DNA from: Pirellulales bacterium
GTDB lineage: Bacteria; Planctomycetota; Planctomycetia; Pirellulales; PALSA-1355
NCBI GenBank assembly: GCA_022844125.1
Contig: JALHMI010000004.1
Location: forward strand, 1-64,000
Reading direction: 5' to 3'
Length of the DNA stretch: 64,000 nucleotides
Shown: one piece after another, positions 52,480 through 63,654 of the stretch
Layout: every line of letters starts with the position of its first letter
Position numbering within the stretch: the first letter of the stretch is position 1
The notes under the pieces: generated by a model
What the model was told of the DNA's origin: nothing
The model's input: only the letters and a program-made list of their open reading frames with translations
The model's database searches: none
Program-made: the position numbers and the translations under genes

Positions 52480-53610
52480 CTACAACAGCACGCGCTTGCT
52501 CTTCTCGCCCGCCACCTCGCACACGTACCGCGGCACCGCATAGCCCGGCAACCGCGATCGCAGTTTGGCAATCAATTCCCGGCCGCGCTCCACCGGCACT
52601 TCAAAATGCGCCGCTCCCGCCACCCGATCGAGCTGATGCAGGTAATATGGCATCACGCGCAGGTCGACCAGCCGTTCACACAGCTCAACGAGCGCGTCGG
52701 CGTCGTCGTTAATTCCGCGCAGCAGCACCGCCTGGTTCAATAGCGGAATGCCCGCATCGGCCATCGTCGCCAGCGCCTCGGCCACCGATGAACTTAGTTC
52801 CCGCACGTGGTTGGCATGAATGACCATGATCGGCGTCAGCCGCGTACCACGCAGCCAGCCGATGAGCTCGTCCGTTACCCGCTCGGGAATCATGATCGGC
52901 AGCCGCGTATGGACCCGCAGCCGGCGGAGGTGCGGGATGGACGCCAGGCGCTCGGCCAGCTCAGCTAGCTGCCGGTCGACCAGCATCAGCGGATCGCCCC
53001 CGCTGAGGATCACTTCTCGCAGGCTCGGATCCCCCTCGATTTCCGCAATCGCGGGCTCCCAATCGGCCAGCGATTTAGGGCTTTCCTGGTAGGGGAAGTG
53101 CCGCCGAAAGCAGTAACGGCAATGGACGGCGCAGGCCCCAGTTGTTACCATCAACACTCTGGAATCGTACTTGTGCAGTAGCCCTGGCGTTTGGGTTGCC
53201 GCACGGTCGCCGACCGGATCGAGGCCATAGCCCGCCGCCGGCAAAAGTTCGTCCTCCAGCGGAAGCACCTGCCTGAGCAGCGGGTCGTGCTCGTCACCCG
53301 GGCGCATGCGTGCGATATAACCGCGCGGGGCGAAGACGGGAAAGTCGCGAGCCGCTTGCGTCGCCTCCCTGGCCGCTTGATTGGGCAGCCCGAGAAGTCG
53401 ACACAGCTCCACCGGATCGCGCACGGCGTCTTTGACGGCCTCGTGCCACGAACGGTAGCGAGGCTCGATGCGTGGCGCGCAGGCCGGACCGGAACTCACC
53501 GGACCAGCGGGCGAGACTCGTTCGGCCGTGCTCACAGGCAGCGAACTCACAGGCAGCGGGCTCATAAGATTCACGTCGTCAGCTAAGAGTCTTTCAAGAC
53601 GATTCAGCAT
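52480..53610 (-). CDS. epmB: EF-P beta-lysylation radical SAM enzyme EpmB
   Basis: 376 residues from ATG 53610. It is a radical-SAM lysine 2,3-aminomutase homologue that turns alpha-lysine into (R)-beta-lysine for attachment to EF-P. The cluster motif is CAVHCRYCFRR, preceded by KYDSRVLMVTTGA. The sequence LSGGDPLMLVD is the SAM/GG(D)P segment. QAVLLRGINDDADAL and MPYYLHQLDRVAGAAHF are typical of the aminomutase family, and the short C-terminus lacking the longer KamA tail fits EpmB. The gene is divergent from efp with only 38 bp between starts. Confidence 0.9.
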   Translation of the reverse strand: MLNRLERLLADDVNLMSPLPVSSLPVSTAERVSPAGPVSSGPACAPRIEPRYRSWHEAVKDAVRDPVELCRLLGLPNQAAREATQAARDFPVFAPRGYIARMRPGDEHDPLLRQVLPLEDELLPAAGYGLDPVGDRAATQTPGLLHKYDSRVLMVTTGACAVHCRYCFRRHFPYQESPKSLADWEPAIAEIEGDPSLREVILSGGDPLMLVDRQLAELAERLASIPHLRRLRVHTRLPIMIPERVTDELIGWLRGTRLTPIMVIHANHVRELSSSVAEALATMADAGIPLLNQAVLLRGINDDADALVELCERLVDLRVMPYYLHQLDRVAGAAHFEVPVERGRELIAKLRSRLPGYAVPRYVCEVAGEKSKRVLL

Positions 53611-53648
53611 AACCCCCGACCAGCTCAAAACGAAGTAGGAAATAGACC

Positions 53649-54218
53649 GTGGCCAACTACAACACGAATGATTTCAAGCGGGGTCTCAAGGTCCAGATCG
53701 ACGGCGATCCCTACCTGATGGTCGAGTGCAACTTCGTCAAGCCGGGCAAGGGCAACGCACTCTACAAGTGCAAGCTCAAGAATCTGATTCGCAACACGAC
53801 GCTCGACCGCACTTACAAAGGCGGCGACTCGCTCGAGGCTGCCGACGTCACCGAAATTGACGCCCAGTTTCTCTACCGTCAGATGGACATGTTCGTGTTC
53901 ATGGACAACGTCAGCTTCGAGCAGTACGAGCTGACCAAGGACCAGGTCGACGATACCTGGAAGTATCTCAAAGAGGGCATGGTCTGCTCGATGGTGTTGT
54001 TCAACAACAATCCCATCACGGTCAGCGCCCCCAACCACGTCGTGCTCAAGGTCGAATACGCCGAGCCTTCGGTGAAGGGAAACACGGCCACGAACCTTAC
54101 CAAGCCTGTCAAAACCGAAACCGGCGGCGAAGTGATCGTCCCTTCGTTCGTCGAAACCGGCGACATGATCCGCGTCGACACCCGCACGAACGAATACCTG
54201 GAACGCGTCCGCGAGTAA
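53649..54218 (+). CDS. efp: Elongation factor P
   Basis: 189 residues from GTG 53649 (AGGA upstream). It relieves ribosome stalling at polyproline. The KOW-like N-domain with [13 protein letters not shown] places the modified lysine at position 34, identical to the E. coli site, so EpmA/EpmB modification is expected. Two OB domains follow, with TWKYLKEGM and [20 protein letters not shown], and the ending [21 protein letters not shown]. Encoded between its own modifying enzymes epmB and epmA, an unusually complete cluster. Confidence 0.97.
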   Translation: MANYNTNDFKRGLKVQIDGDPYLMVECNFVKPGKGNALYKCKLKNLIRNTTLDRTYKGGDSLEAADVTEIDAQFLYRQMDMFVFMDNVSFEQYELTKDQVDDTWKYLKEGMVCSMVLFNNNPITVSAPNHVVLKVEYAEPSVKGNTATNLTKPVKTETGGEVIVPSFVETGDMIRVDTRTNEYLERVRE

Positions 54219-54254
54219 TTCTCCGCGGACTGCTCTCCTCCGCGCCTGGCAACG

Positions 54255-55286
54255 TTGGATCGCCCCGCCGTGAATCCAGTCGACGCGTGTCCTGACTTGC
54301 TGCCGTCGGCCAACTGGGAACGCCTGCGCCTGCGCGCGGAACTGCTGGCTCGCACGCGTGCCTTCTTCGCCGAGCGAGGCTTCCTCGAAGTCGAGACGCC
54401 AGTCCTCTCGGCCGATACGGTCATCGATCGCCATCTCGATCCGATTGCCGTCACGCTGCCCCACGACCCACGGCAGCCGAACGTCGGCCGCACGCTGTAC
54501 CTGCAAACGTCGCCCGAGTTCGCGATGAAGCGGCTGCTCGTGGCCTCGGCGCTGGACAGCACCGACGCTGCTCCGCAGGCGATCTACCAGCTCACGCGAG
54601 CCTTCCGCGCGGATGAGACGGGCCCGCTGCACAATCCCGAGTTCACGATGCTCGAGTGGTATCGCCGCGGCGACGACATGCAGGCTGGCATGCAGTTTCT
54701 CTCGGACTTGGCCGCTTCGCTGCTAGGACGCGGTCAGGCCGAACTCGTCAGCTACGGCGAAGCGTTTTTAGTTCACGCTGGCGTCGACCCGCACACGGCC
54801 AGTGCCGTGGAGCTCGCCGCGATGACCAGCTACTGGGGCATCTCGGTGCCGGAGGACTGGGATGTTGCCGACCGCGATGCCTGGCTGAACGTGCTGCTCA
54901 CGCACCTGGTCGAACCGCAACTGGGGCAGGGCGTTCCCACGATTCTCTACGACTACCCCGCCAGTCAGGCAGCGCTGGCTCGTCTGCACGGCGACCCGCC
55001 CGTTGCCGCCCGGTGTGAGCTCTACGTCGACGGTATCGAACTGGCGAACGGCTACCACGAACTGCTCGATCCGGCCGTGCTTCGCGAGCGTAATGTCACC
55101 GCGAACAAACAGCGCCTCGCCGACGGCAAGCCCGCGCTTCCCGAGGACAGCCGCCTACTCGCTGCCATGGATGCCGGACTGCCCGACTGCACGGGCGTCG
55201 CACTCGGCTTTGATCGTCTGGTGATGCTCGCCGCCGGCGCCAGCAGCCTCGCCGAGATTCTCGCGTTTCCGATCGATCGCGCGTAA
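54255..55286 (+). CDS. epmA: EF-P lysine aminoacylase EpmA (GenX/PoxA)
   Basis: 343 residues of a class II lysyl-tRNA-synthetase paralogue without the anticodon-binding domain. It joins beta-lysine to EF-P K34. Class II motifs appear in order: [19 protein letters not shown] (motif 1 region), [13 protein letters not shown], the motif 2 strand around [24 protein letters not shown], and the motif 3 [15 protein letters not shown]. The final arginine-containing GFDR is conserved. TTG 54255 gives the full domain; a GTG five codons later is possible. It lies 36 bp after efp. Confidence 0.95.
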   Translation: MDRPAVNPVDACPDLLPSANWERLRLRAELLARTRAFFAERGFLEVETPVLSADTVIDRHLDPIAVTLPHDPRQPNVGRTLYLQTSPEFAMKRLLVASALDSTDAAPQAIYQLTRAFRADETGPLHNPEFTMLEWYRRGDDMQAGMQFLSDLAASLLGRGQAELVSYGEAFLVHAGVDPHTASAVELAAMTSYWGISVPEDWDVADRDAWLNVLLTHLVEPQLGQGVPTILYDYPASQAALARLHGDPPVAARCELYVDGIELANGYHELLDPAVLRERNVTANKQRLADGKPALPEDSRLLAAMDAGLPDCTGVALGFDRLVMLAAGASSLAEILAFPIDRA

Positions 55287-55441
55287 AGAATTTACCGCGC
55301 GCCGCCCTCGATCTCTTGAAAGCCTCAATCGTCTCTCATCATTTGCTCACAATCCCTGGCTAGGATGCTAGCAAGTTCCAAGGCTAAGAAAACGAGGCTT
55401 GCCACGGCGGTTGGCCGTCGGCATCAAAGAGGAGAGAACCC

Positions 55442-55654
55442 GTGCTAATGCTCTCGCGTAAGACCGGTCAGTCGATCGTCATCAACGACGACATTGTGAT
55501 CACGATCATTGCCGTCGATCGCAACCGCGTGCAGGTCGGCGTCAAGGCACCCGGCTACGTGCCGATCTACCGCCAGGAAATCGTCGAGCGGATGGTCGCC
55601 ACCGGCGAGATCGAGCCGCTCGCCTGCCTGACCGCGGAACCCGCCGCGGTGTAG
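55442..55654 (+). CDS. csrA: Carbon storage regulator CsrA
   Basis: 70 residues from GTG 55442 with GGAGAG 5 nt upstream. It is an RNA-binding global translational regulator. MLMLSRKTGQSIVINDDIVI aligns with the CsrA start, VQVGVKAPGYVPIYRQEIVER covers the conserved VGVxAP and the RExI segment, where Arg44-equivalent is R in YRQEI, as in RNA-binding positions. The C-terminal tail of about 15 residues is divergent, as usual. Tandem hairpins follow the stop within 25 bp. Confidence 0.9.
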   Translation: MLMLSRKTGQSIVINDDIVITIIAVDRNRVQVGVKAPGYVPIYRQEIVERMVATGEIEPLACLTAEPAAV

Positions 55655-55678
55655 TCAATCCCAGTGTCGTCTGGGTGG

Positions 55679-55708
55679 CCCTGACAGGTGTCAGGGTGCC
55701 TCCGGCAC
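55679..55708 (+). repeat. Tandem hairpins after csrA
   Basis: CCCTGAC-AGGT-GTCAGGG (55679-55696) is followed by GTGCC-TCC-GGCAC (55696-55708). No T tract follows, so this may be a REP-like or mRNA-end element rather than an intrinsic terminator. Confidence 0.55.
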
Positions 55709-55826
55709 GAGAGGGATCAGGCCACGCGTCACCTGACACTCGGCCGGGCGATTCGATGACGGCCTGCACGAACCCTCTTGTGCTGCGCACACCGACAAGC
55801 AAGTTGTCGCTGCCACCCAAATAGAA

Positions 55827-56216
55827 TTACCTGCACGGCGAGCGGTGGAAATGCACGTGCTTCCACGCGCCGTCCTGCTTCTGCCAGACGCGTGTCTCTT
55901 CGAACGACGACGTCGTCGGCGCATCGGCCTCGTTGATCCGCTGCGTCAGCCGCACGTAAGTGACCACCGCCACATCGCCCATCAGCCGCACCTTCGGCGC
56001 CACCAGCGTCGTATTGCGCGGGCTGTCGCCGGCGCCCAGGTTGAAGTAGTAGCGATGAAACTCCATCCCTTCCACCAGGTGGCCGACGGCCTCGGGCTCA
56101 AAGCACGAGATGTCTGCGGCGCACAGCTCAGCGTAAGCCTTCCAGTCGGCCGTTGTGATGCTGTCGATCAGTTGGCGCGAGAGTTCAATCAGTTCTTGTT
56201 CGGCGGTGGCGGCCAT
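55827..56216 (-). CDS. CaMKII-association / SnoaL-like domain protein
   Basis: 129 residues from ATG 56216. It belongs to the NTF2-like fold of the CaMKII association-domain type: LIELSRQLIDSITTADWKAYAELCA, then CFEPEAVGHLVEGMEFHRYYF and VWQKQDGAWKHVHFHRS. Bacterial homologues are small oligomeric binding or enzyme-like proteins of unknown substrate. It lies 17 bp after thyX on the same strand, so it is probably co-transcribed. Confidence 0.8.
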   Translation of the reverse strand: MAATAEQELIELSRQLIDSITTADWKAYAELCAADISCFEPEAVGHLVEGMEFHRYYFNLGAGDSPRNTTLVAPKVRLMGDVAVVTYVRLTQRINEADAPTTSSFEETRVWQKQDGAWKHVHFHRSPCR

Positions 56217-56233
56217 GAGAAGATTTCCAATCC

Positions 56234-57136
56234 TTAGCTTGCTAGTAGATTGAGTTGTTTCAGCTTGTCGCGGCATTCGTCCCGCTCGCGGCAACGTTCG
56301 AGGCCTGCCCAGGTCGCATCCTGCACGGCCATGAAGTCCTCTTCCGTGGCCTGGCTTCGCCCGGCGGCCTGCACCCGCTGCATGAGCTTCTTGATCACTT
56401 CGCGATCGAGCCGCGTGAGGAACAAGCCATCCATCCGGTAGTCGACGAACGCTTCCCACACCAGCGGAAACAGCGGCTGCACGATCCGCTCGCCAATCGT
56501 GCGGGCGTACTCGCGAATCTCCCACTGGGCGTGGCTGTCCATCCGCAGGGCCAGAAAGTGCAGCAGGTTGTGCAGGTCGACTTTCCAGTAGGCTTCCGTG
56601 TACGTCGAAAGCGGCAGGTCCTTACGCGCTTGTTCGCGGGCGACTCCCTGGGCAATCCGCTGTTCATACAGCGCTCGCGCGGCACGTTGGAATTCGGTTT
56701 CCGCGGCGGTCAGCTCCGCGCCCAACTGAGCGTCCAGCGCGCCGGCGCTTCCTTGCCGGTTATTGGCGGCCTGCGTGCGCCAGGCGTCGGATGTTGTGGT
56801 TTGCATCGCGTCGATCGCCAGCGAATAACGCGTGCTGTACTCGTTGACGTTTGCCGTGCGGTGGCGAATCCACTGCCGCCAACAGTCCATCGGCACGCGG
56901 ACCAGCAGCTTGATCTCGGCCATCTCGAACGGCGTCGTATGCCGATGGCGCAGCAGGTAGCGAATCAGCCCCCGGTCGTCGGACACTTTGCGGGTGCCTT
57001 CGCCATAACTGACGCGGGCCGCTTGCACCACGGATTGATCGTCACCCATCACGTCGACGAGCGTGACGAAGCCATCATCGAGCACGGAAAACTTTTGCCA
57101 GCGAAGCTGGGAAACTTGTTCGGCGTTGGTGGCCAT
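56234..57136 (-). CDS. thyX: FAD-dependent thymidylate synthase
   Basis: 300 residues of ThyX, which makes dTMP from dUMP with flavin and methylene-tetrahydrofolate. The signature RHRTANVNEYSTRYS fits the RHRxxSxNExSxRYS pattern, with Ala at the first variable Ser position. DLHNLLHFLALRMDSHAQWEIREYA is the second conserved region. The 300-residue length is longer than the ~220 of minimal ThyX, with an insertion of about 50 residues around ELTAAETEFQRAARALYE. Central gene of a three-gene minus-strand run. Confidence 0.95.
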   Translation of the reverse strand: MATNAEQVSQLRWQKFSVLDDGFVTLVDVMGDDQSVVQAARVSYGEGTRKVSDDRGLIRYLLRHRHTTPFEMAEIKLLVRVPMDCWRQWIRHRTANVNEYSTRYSLAIDAMQTTTSDAWRTQAANNRQGSAGALDAQLGAELTAAETEFQRAARALYEQRIAQGVAREQARKDLPLSTYTEAYWKVDLHNLLHFLALRMDSHAQWEIREYARTIGERIVQPLFPLVWEAFVDYRMDGLFLTRLDREVIKKLMQRVQAAGRSQATEEDFMAVQDATWAGLERCRERDECRDKLKQLNLLAS

Positions 57137-57147
57137 CCGGTCCTCGT

Positions 57148-57408
57148 TTACTTCTTGGCCATCAACTCTTCGACGAGCTTGGCGAGCAGGGCAGGGTTGT
57201 CTTGTTTCCGCAGGTGATCGATCCGCGACTGGGGAATCTTCAGCTTCTCAAGCGCACCCACCACGTTCTTCCACTGCCGCTCGCGGGCCTTGCCCTCGGC
57301 AAGATAGAGCTCCGTGACCAGCTCGCTCAGCCTTTGCAGGCCGATGGCGTCGCGGTTCTCGTAATAGTTCTTGATGATCTTTTCCTGGTACTTCGAACGC
57401 TCAGCCAC
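57148..57408 (-). CDS. Small conserved-looking helical protein upstream of thyX
   Basis: 86 residues from GTG 57408, chosen because AGGAGC lies 9 nt upstream; a longer upstream frame is unsupported. Sequence is lysine- and glutamate-rich helices: KYQEKIIKNYYENRDAIGLQ, LSELVTELYLAEGKARERQW and SRIDHLRKQDNPALLAKLVE. No family name recognised, though small proteins of this type are familiar in planctomycetes. It ends 11 bp before thyX and is likely co-transcribed with it. Confidence 0.75.
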   Translation of the reverse strand: MAERSKYQEKIIKNYYENRDAIGLQRLSELVTELYLAEGKARERQWKNVVGALEKLKIPQSRIDHLRKQDNPALLAKLVEELMAKK

Positions 57409-57553
57409 GGCAGTTGCTCCTGGTTGTTGGCCTGCTTTCGGGCGACGGAACCTCCGCCAGCGCGTACGCAGAATCTTCTCCAAATCGCCCCGGCTTGGCA
57501 ACCGCTGGCGAAATAGGTAATCGGGGAGTTGTAGATGCTGGTGTACTGTTCTG

Positions 57554-57586
<33 letters not shown>

Positions 57587-57715
57587 TTTCTTTCAGGTCT
57601 TGCCTTGCTGTATCCGTCCCTGATTGGTGCGATTTCAAGCAGGTCCGACCCCGGAAGAGCATGCCATCCAAACCCGCCTTTCTCGGCGTTGCCCGGCCGC
57701 CTACTATCCCGCCCT

Positions 57716-59362
57716 ATGGACGGCAGCAGCGAACGTCGATTCTTGCGCGGATTCGGCATCACCAGCCTCGGCACGCTGGTGAGCCGGATGCTCGGCCTTG
57801 CGCGCGATATCGTTACCGCCAGCCTTCTCGGGCTGGGACAGGGGGGCGTCATGGACGCCCTGGTCGTGGCCTTGCGGGTTCCCAACTTCTCGCGCCGGGT
57901 GCTCGGTGAAGGAGCGCTTGCTACGAGCTTCCTGCCCGTCTTCACTCGCGAGCATGAACGCCAGCCGGAAGACGCCTGGCGAGTGCTCAGTTCGCTACTC
58001 GCGGGTCTGGCCGCCGTCACGGTCAGCCTCGTGCTTGTTGGCGAGCTGGCGTGCCTTGCCTGGTGGCGGCTGGCCGGTGCAGGCGACTCGCACCTGATCG
58101 GACTGACGGCCACGATGCTGCCGTACCTGGTCTTCATCTGCCTTGCGGCGCAGCTCGGCGCCGCGCTGCAAGGACTCGGAAGGTTCCGCGTGCCCTCGCT
58201 CGCGCCGGCGCTGCTGAACGTCTGCTGGCTGGCGGCTGCCTGGCTGGTCGCCCCCTGGTTCGCCGGCGACAAGGCTGCCCAGGCTTACGTCATTGCCGGC
58301 GCGGTGCTCATTGCTGGCGTGCTCCAGTGCGCGGTGCTCTTGCCGCCGCTCTACCGCGCCGGCTTTCGTTTCCGCCTCGATCCGCGCGGCGCCTTGCCCG
58401 CCTTGCGGCAGACATTCGTTGCGATGTTGCCGATCGCCTTTGGCCTGGCCGTCACGCAGATCAACTCGCTGGTGGATAGCCTCCTGGCCGTGGCTCTGGC
58501 CGGCGCGCCGGGTGAGCGGTTTTCCCTCGGTTGGTTCGGAGAGTATTCGTATCCGCTGCAGACTGGCGCTGCCGCGGCGATTTACTACGGTGAGCGGTTC
58601 TACCAGCTTCCAGTTGGCACGCTCGGTCTGGCGATCGCCACCGTGATCTATCCGGCGCTTGCCCGGCATGCGGCGCGCGGTGACCGACAGCGAATCGGTG
58701 CTGATCTAACCACGGGCTTGCGGTGGGTGTTGTTCGCGTCGATCCCCGCCGGCGTCGGACTGATGCTCTTGGCCGAGCCGCTCATGCAAGCACTGTTCGT
58801 CCGCGGCGCGTTTACGGAGCGCGACGGCCAACGAGCCGCCGCCATGATCGCCTGCTATGCGAGCGCCGCCTGGGCCTACTGCGCCCTGCCGATCCTCGCG
58901 CGCGGGTTGTACGCCGTGGGCGATCGCACCACACCGCTGCGCGTTGGCATCCTCGCGGTCGTCACCGACATCGCGGCCTCGCTGGTGCTCATTGGTCCTT
59001 TCGCCGAGCGCGGCCTCGCACTCTCGACCGCGCTTGCCGCCTCGGTCCAGGTAGTGCTGCTCACCGGCCTCATGGCAAAGACAATGCCGCTGGCATGGAG
59101 TGAAATTCGCGGCAGCCTGATCAGAACTCTCTCAGCGACCACGGTCATGGCCCTGGTCGTGTATACCGGTTCGCGAATGTTGCTCACGGAGGAACTCTCG
59201 CGAATGAGCATGCTGCAGGCAATCGGCGTGCTGATCGTCGCCGGTGCAGCGGCCTATCTGCTCGTCGCCCGAATGCTCGGCTCGAGCGAGCTCAAGCTGC
59301 TCAGCAGTCGCCGCCTGGCGGAACTTCCGGAGATGACGCTGACCCAGCCCGTCAGGCGATGA
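57716..59362 (+). CDS. murJ: Lipid II flippase MurJ
   Basis: 548 residues of the MOP-superfamily flippase MurJ, with about 14 membrane helices. It begins with [20 protein letters not shown], the family's first helix with its conserved Arg and Ser. [21 protein letters not shown] is the strongly conserved region after helix 1, and [19 protein letters not shown] belongs to the second half. It presents the peptidoglycan precursor lipid II across the inner membrane, notable because planctomycetes long appeared to lack peptidoglycan. ATG 57716 is chosen as the fold starts right after it. It overlaps the DUF1501 stop by 11 bp. Confidence 0.93.
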   Translation: MDGSSERRFLRGFGITSLGTLVSRMLGLARDIVTASLLGLGQGGVMDALVVALRVPNFSRRVLGEGALATSFLPVFTREHERQPEDAWRVLSSLLAGLAAVTVSLVLVGELACLAWWRLAGAGDSHLIGLTATMLPYLVFICLAAQLGAALQGLGRFRVPSLAPALLNVCWLAAAWLVAPWFAGDKAAQAYVIAGAVLIAGVLQCAVLLPPLYRAGFRFRLDPRGALPALRQTFVAMLPIAFGLAVTQINSLVDSLLAVALAGAPGERFSLGWFGEYSYPLQTGAAAAIYYGERFYQLPVGTLGLAIATVIYPALARHAARGDRQRIGADLTTGLRWVLFASIPAGVGLMLLAEPLMQALFVRGAFTERDGQRAAAMIACYASAAWAYCALPILARGLYAVGDRTTPLRVGILAVVTDIAASLVLIGPFAERGLALSTALAASVQVVLLTGLMAKTMPLAWSEIRGSLIRTLSATTVMALVVYTGSRMLLTEELSRMSMLQAIGVLIVAGAAAYLLVARMLGSSELKLLSSRRLAELPEMTLTQPVRR

Positions 59363-60845
59363 TCTCGCGAATCGGCTGGCCATAGTCCATGTCCAGCCGC
59401 TTGCGACCGGGAATCTCGAGTCGCCGCGGATCGATGCCGAGCAGATCGAGCACCGTGGCGTGGATGTCGGTCACATAGTGCCGGTTCTCGATGGCGTGGA
59501 AACCCAATGCATCGGTGGCGCCGTGAGCGACACCCCCTTTGAGTCCGCCGCCGGCCATCACCACCGAAAATCCGAACGGGTGATGATCGCGGCCGTCGGA
59601 CCCCTGCGTGCCGGGCGTGCGGCCGAACTCGGTACCGATCACCAAGACCGTGTCCTCCAGCAGCCCGCGCTGCTTAAGATCCTTCAGTAGCGCGCCGATC
59701 GGCTGATCGATTTCGCCGCACAGCTTTGTGTGTCCTGACTTGAGTCCGCCGTGAGCGTCCCACGCGCCGGCGCCGCCGTTCGAGCCGTGGAAGATCTGCA
59801 CGAATCGCACGCCTTCTTCGACCATCCGCCGTGCGACCAGGCATTGCCGGCCGAACGTTTCAGTTTCCTTTCGATCCAGTCCGTACATCTTCTGCGTGGA
59901 TTCGGTCTCGGCGGCGCAGTCGACCACATTTGGCACAGCCGACTGCATGTGGAAGGCCAGTTCATACGACTTGATTCGGGCCTTGATCGCGGCGTCTTCC
60001 GGATACTCGACCGCGGCCAGCTTGTTCAGTTTGTTAAGCAATCCGAACTCGGCCTGCTGCTCTTCGCGATAGACGTCCTTGCCCGGCGAGGCGAACGGCA
60101 GCGGATCGGCCGGATCGACGCCCAACTGCACACCGCTATGCTCGGGGCCCAGGTAATTCGCACCGTGCGCTCCGATGCCGCCGCAACAATCGGCGATCGG
60201 CGTCCCCAGCACGACGAAGCTCGGCAGGTTGTCGTTCAGTGATCCGAGTCCGTAATGCACCCAGGATCCGATCGTGGGGAATTGCCCCTCCAGCACGTGA
60301 CGACCCGTGTGGAACTGAAGCTGCGCGCCGTGGTTGTTGTCGGTCGTCCACACCGAACGCACCACGGCCAGATCATCGGCACACTCGGCGACGTGCGGAA
60401 ACCAGTCGCTGATCTCCAGCCCGCTCTGGCCATGCTTCTTGAAGCCGACCTGCATTGGAAACAGCTTATGGCGGATGTGGCCGTTGGCATCATCCGGCAC
60501 CACGATCCGCAAGTTCTCTGACAGGAAGTTCGCCTTGAGCACGTCCTTGTGTGGCGTCTCACCGATCTCCTTGCCGGCGAACTCGTTGAGCGCCGGCTTC
60601 GGATCGAAGCTCTCCATGTGGCTCATGCCGCCGACGAGGAAGATCCAGATGACGTTCTTCGCCTTCGGCGTGAAATGCGGCTGACCGGTGGGCAGCGAAT
60701 GCGTCGCGCCCTCGTTGGCACGGACCACGCCGTCGCGCATCAGCAAACTGCCAAGCGCGAGGCCCGTGAAACCCATTCCCACGTCGGCCAGGAAGGCACG
60801 GCGGGGCAGGTGCAGTTGGCGAGGCATGTTTCGTGGCTTGGTCAT
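59352..60845 (-). CDS. DUF1501 protein with Tat-type signal
   Basis: 497 residues of the planctomycete/verrucomicrobial DUF1501 family, an alkaline-phosphatase/sulfatase-like fold. The N-terminus ([22 protein letters not shown]) is a twin-arginine type signal with [23 protein letters not shown] is the conserved opening; [30 protein letters not shown] and [19 protein letters not shown] are core motifs. It is 4 bp after the DUF1549/1553 gene, the usual pair. Function is unproven; such pairs are thought to act in surface polysaccharide breakdown. Confidence 0.92.
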   Translation of the reverse strand: MTKPRNMPRQLHLPRRAFLADVGMGFTGLALGSLLMRDGVVRANEGATHSLPTGQPHFTPKAKNVIWIFLVGGMSHMESFDPKPALNEFAGKEIGETPHKDVLKANFLSENLRIVVPDDANGHIRHKLFPMQVGFKKHGQSGLEISDWFPHVAECADDLAVVRSVWTTDNNHGAQLQFHTGRHVLEGQFPTIGSWVHYGLGSLNDNLPSFVVLGTPIADCCGGIGAHGANYLGPEHSGVQLGVDPADPLPFASPGKDVYREEQQAEFGLLNKLNKLAAVEYPEDAAIKARIKSYELAFHMQSAVPNVVDCAAETESTQKMYGLDRKETETFGRQCLVARRMVEEGVRFVQIFHGSNGGAGAWDAHGGLKSGHTKLCGEIDQPIGALLKDLKQRGLLEDTVLVIGTEFGRTPGTQGSDGRDHHPFGFSVVMAGGGLKGGVAHGATDALGFHAIENRHYVTDIHATVLDLLGIDPRRLEIPGRKRLDMDYGQPIREIIA

Positions 60846-60849
60846 TGGA

Positions 60850-63654
60850 TTACCGCACCGTCAGAAAGTCGTTGTGATTCAGCAGCACGTGCACCAGGCT
60901 TTCGCGGGCCCGCTGCCGTGGATCAGCCGAGGCCGCCACGCTGCTCGGTTCGCCCGAGGTGAACGCCACGAGGGCTTCAGGCTTTGCCAGCCGGTCGGCT
61001 TGCTCCGCGATGAACGCCAGGCACTCGGCGCGTTCGCCTTCGGTCGCCGGCCGGCACAGGATCCGTTCGAACGCCGCGGCCACGAAGGCCGCTTCGCGAT
61101 CGGCATCAGGTACTGCGGCCACTTCGGCAGCCAGCTTGCCCGCCAGAGTGCGCGCCTGGGCCAGCGACAGCGAGCTGTTGACCATCGCCAGCGCCTGCTG
61201 CGGAACCACGGTCTCGCTGCGGCGGTAACAGTCCGTCACATTCGCTCGATCGAACATCTCGAGGAACGTCATCTTCTTTTCCTTGCTGCTGCGGAAGTAC
61301 AAGCTCCGCCGCAAGGTCTTCATGCCGTTGTTCTGATCGATCTCGGCTCCGCCCATCGTCACGTCCAGCGTCCCGGCTACGTGTAGCGTTGCGTCGCGCA
61401 CGATCTCGGCCTCCATCCGCCGCGGGTTGGCATGCCACAGGTAGCAGTTCTCCGGATCGAGTTTCGCGTTCTCTTCGTTCGCCGCCGACGAGCTCAGTTG
61501 ATACGCCCGGCTGGTAACGATCAGCTTGTGAATGTGCTTCATCCGCCAGCCGCCGTCCATCAGTTCGACGGCCAGCCAGTCGAGCAGTTCCGGATGCGTC
61601 GGCTCTTCGCCATGCAGGCCGAAGTCGAACACCGTGGGCACCAGCGGCGTGCCGAAGTGACGCATCCACATCTGGTTGATCGCCACCCGGGCCGTCAGGG
61701 GATTGTTCTTCGAAGCGATCCAGCGAGCCAGCGCCGCGCGGCGGCCGGTACTCGTCGCCGGATAGACTGTGCTCAGGTGCGTGTAGCTTTCGTCAATCTT
61801 GCCGAGGGCGTCTTGATGCTTTTCATGATCCTTCTTGGCCGCATCGAGCCGGCCTTGCGCGGCCTCCGCTCTTTTCTTCGCTCCTTCGTCGGTTGCCGCG
61901 GTCGCTTCGGCAATCTCCTGTTCGGCCTTCAGAATTGCGAGCTTTACTTGCTCGACGTTCGCGATTCGCTCGGCGCGGCTGGCTTCACGGGCGAGTTGCC
62001 CGGCATCGCTGGCTGCTGGCGTGCTGAATTTCGCCCGATCCGCTGCCACTGCCGCCCGCACCGCCGCCAGTTTCGCTGAAGCGGCCAGGAGCTCCGCTTC
62101 GGCCAGCGCAGCCGCGCGGGTTGCCTTGTCGATCTCGGGCTTGAGATCGGGTGGCGCTGTCGGCGGTTTTTCTTCGGCCTTCTGCTCTGAAGGTTGTTCA
62201 GCAGGGGCGTCAGCACCATTCCCTGCCGGTGGCGCGGCCGCCGTTTCTGCCTGGGCGAGCTGTTGCGTCTGCCGCTGCCGCAGATCCGCGAGCCTGGTGG
62301 TGGCGGTCGACATCGCCTTTTCGCACTGCTCGAGCTTTGCGACCGCCGAGTTAAGCGACTCCTGCTGCACGAACTCCCGCAGACCTGGATAGTGCGCCTG
62401 CGCGGGGAGCGTCACCGCGGCGACCTGCAGTTCGTCGCCGCCGAGCGATCTCGGAATGCCCGGCCCCAGCGGCGCATCCTTCACCGGCGTGGCTTCGTTC
62501 CCTCGCGTGAACAGATACGTCGGCGACTCGGCCTTCTCGTCGAACACCCGCACGAGACCTTGCTTCGCCGTGTCGCTTTCCCCCGGCAGCCGATCGGTGC
62601 GCACATTGTGCGGTTCGAAGAACGCCCGGAACTGATAGTAGTCCGTCTGCAGAATCGGGTCGTACATGTGATCGTGACAACGGGCGCAGTTCATCGTGAT
62701 GCCCAGGAAACCCTTGGCCGTGTGTTCGACCGTGGCGTCCAGCCACACGTTGCGATTGAACTTGTACCAGTTTCGCACCAGGAAGCCGGTCGCGCGGTGT
62801 GCGTTCTCGTCGAGCGGCGCGACTTCATCGGCAGCCAGCATCTCGACGATCATTTCGTGATACGGTTTGTCCGCGTTCAGCGACTCGACGATCCAGTCGC
62901 GCCATCGCCAGATGTGCGGCTGGCTCTCGCGCACTTCCGCCGCGTAGCCATCCCAGTCGCTGTAGCGCCAGACGTCCATCCAGTGCCGGCCCCAGCGTTC
63001 GCCGTACTGTGGACTGGCCAGCAACCGATCGACAACCTTCTCATACGCGTCGGCCGACTCGTCCGCCACAAACGCCCGCAACTCTTCCGGCACCGGCGGC
63101 AGCCCGACCAGGTCGAGATACACCCGCCGCAGCAGCAGGTTTTTCGCGGCCAGCTCGGTCGGCCGTAGTCCCTGCTCTTGATGCTTCGCCGCGATGAACC
63201 GGTCGATCGGATTGGCCGACCACTCAGCCGCAGCAACCACGGGAAGCTCGGGCCGCACCGGTTTCTGAAACGACCAGTGCGCCGTCGGATCGCTCGGCAG
63301 CGGTTCGTCCGGCGTGGGCGCCCCGGCCTCGATCCAGCCCTTGATCTTGGCGATGTCTTCGGCCGGCAGCGGCTTGGCCTCCAGCGGCATCTGTTCGATG
63401 TCGCCCGAGCCGTCGAGCGCTTGCAGCAGCGGGCTCTCGGCAGCCGCCTCGGCAATTGCCGGTCCGCGATCGCCCCCTTCGCGCAGGAACGAGATATGAT
63501 CCAGCCGCAAGTTCGCCTTCTGCCGCAGGCCGCTGTGGCAGCTATAGCAGTGTTTTTCCAGGAGCGGCTTTACGTCGCGCGTGTAGTCGACGTCGGCTGC
63601 CGAAAGCGGTGCGGCCAGCATCATCAGAAGTAGCAGGGGGCCGGCGTTTCGCAT
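60850..63654 (-). CDS. PSCyt1-DUF1549-DUF1553 protein
   Basis: 934 residues from ATG 63654, where a Sec signal starts ([19 protein letters not shown]). CYSCHSG near residue 37 is a cytochrome-c-type Cxx[22 protein letters not shown] lies in DUF1549 and [12 protein letters not shown] is a second CxxCH-like site with the conserved HD. A long Ala/Glu-rich coiled coil (about residues 440-660, [20 protein letters not shown]) divides it from DUF1553 ([35 protein letters not shown]). Partner of the DUF1501 gene. Redox or polymer-degradation role inferred from family. Confidence 0.92.
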   Translation of the reverse strand: MRNAGPLLLLMMLAAPLSAADVDYTRDVKPLLEKHCYSCHSGLRQKANLRLDHISFLREGGDRGPAIAEAAAESPLLQALDGSGDIEQMPLEAKPLPAEDIAKIKGWIEAGAPTPDEPLPSDPTAHWSFQKPVRPELPVVAAAEWSANPIDRFIAAKHQEQGLRPTELAAKNLLLRRVYLDLVGLPPVPEELRAFVADESADAYEKVVDRLLASPQYGERWGRHWMDVWRYSDWDGYAAEVRESQPHIWRWRDWIVESLNADKPYHEMIVEMLAADEVAPLDENAHRATGFLVRNWYKFNRNVWLDATVEHTAKGFLGITMNCARCHDHMYDPILQTDYYQFRAFFEPHNVRTDRLPGESDTAKQGLVRVFDEKAESPTYLFTRGNEATPVKDAPLGPGIPRSLGGDELQVAAVTLPAQAHYPGLREFVQQESLNSAVAKLEQCEKAMSTATTRLADLRQRQTQQLAQAETAAAPPAGNGADAPAEQPSEQKAEEKPPTAPPDLKPEIDKATRAAALAEAELLAASAKLAAVRAAVAADRAKFSTPAASDAGQLAREASRAERIANVEQVKLAILKAEQEIAEATAATDEGAKKRAEAAQGRLDAAKKDHEKHQDALGKIDESYTHLSTVYPATSTGRRAALARWIASKNNPLTARVAINQMWMRHFGTPLVPTVFDFGLHGEEPTHPELLDWLAVELMDGGWRMKHIHKLIVTSRAYQLSSSAANEENAKLDPENCYLWHANPRRMEAEIVRDATLHVAGTLDVTMGGAEIDQNNGMKTLRRSLYFRSSKEKKMTFLEMFDRANVTDCYRRSETVVPQQALAMVNSSLSLAQARTLAGKLAAEVAAVPDADREAAFVAAAFERILCRPATEGERAECLAFIAEQADRLAKPEALVAFTSGEPSSVAASADPRQRARESLVHVLLNHNDFLTVR

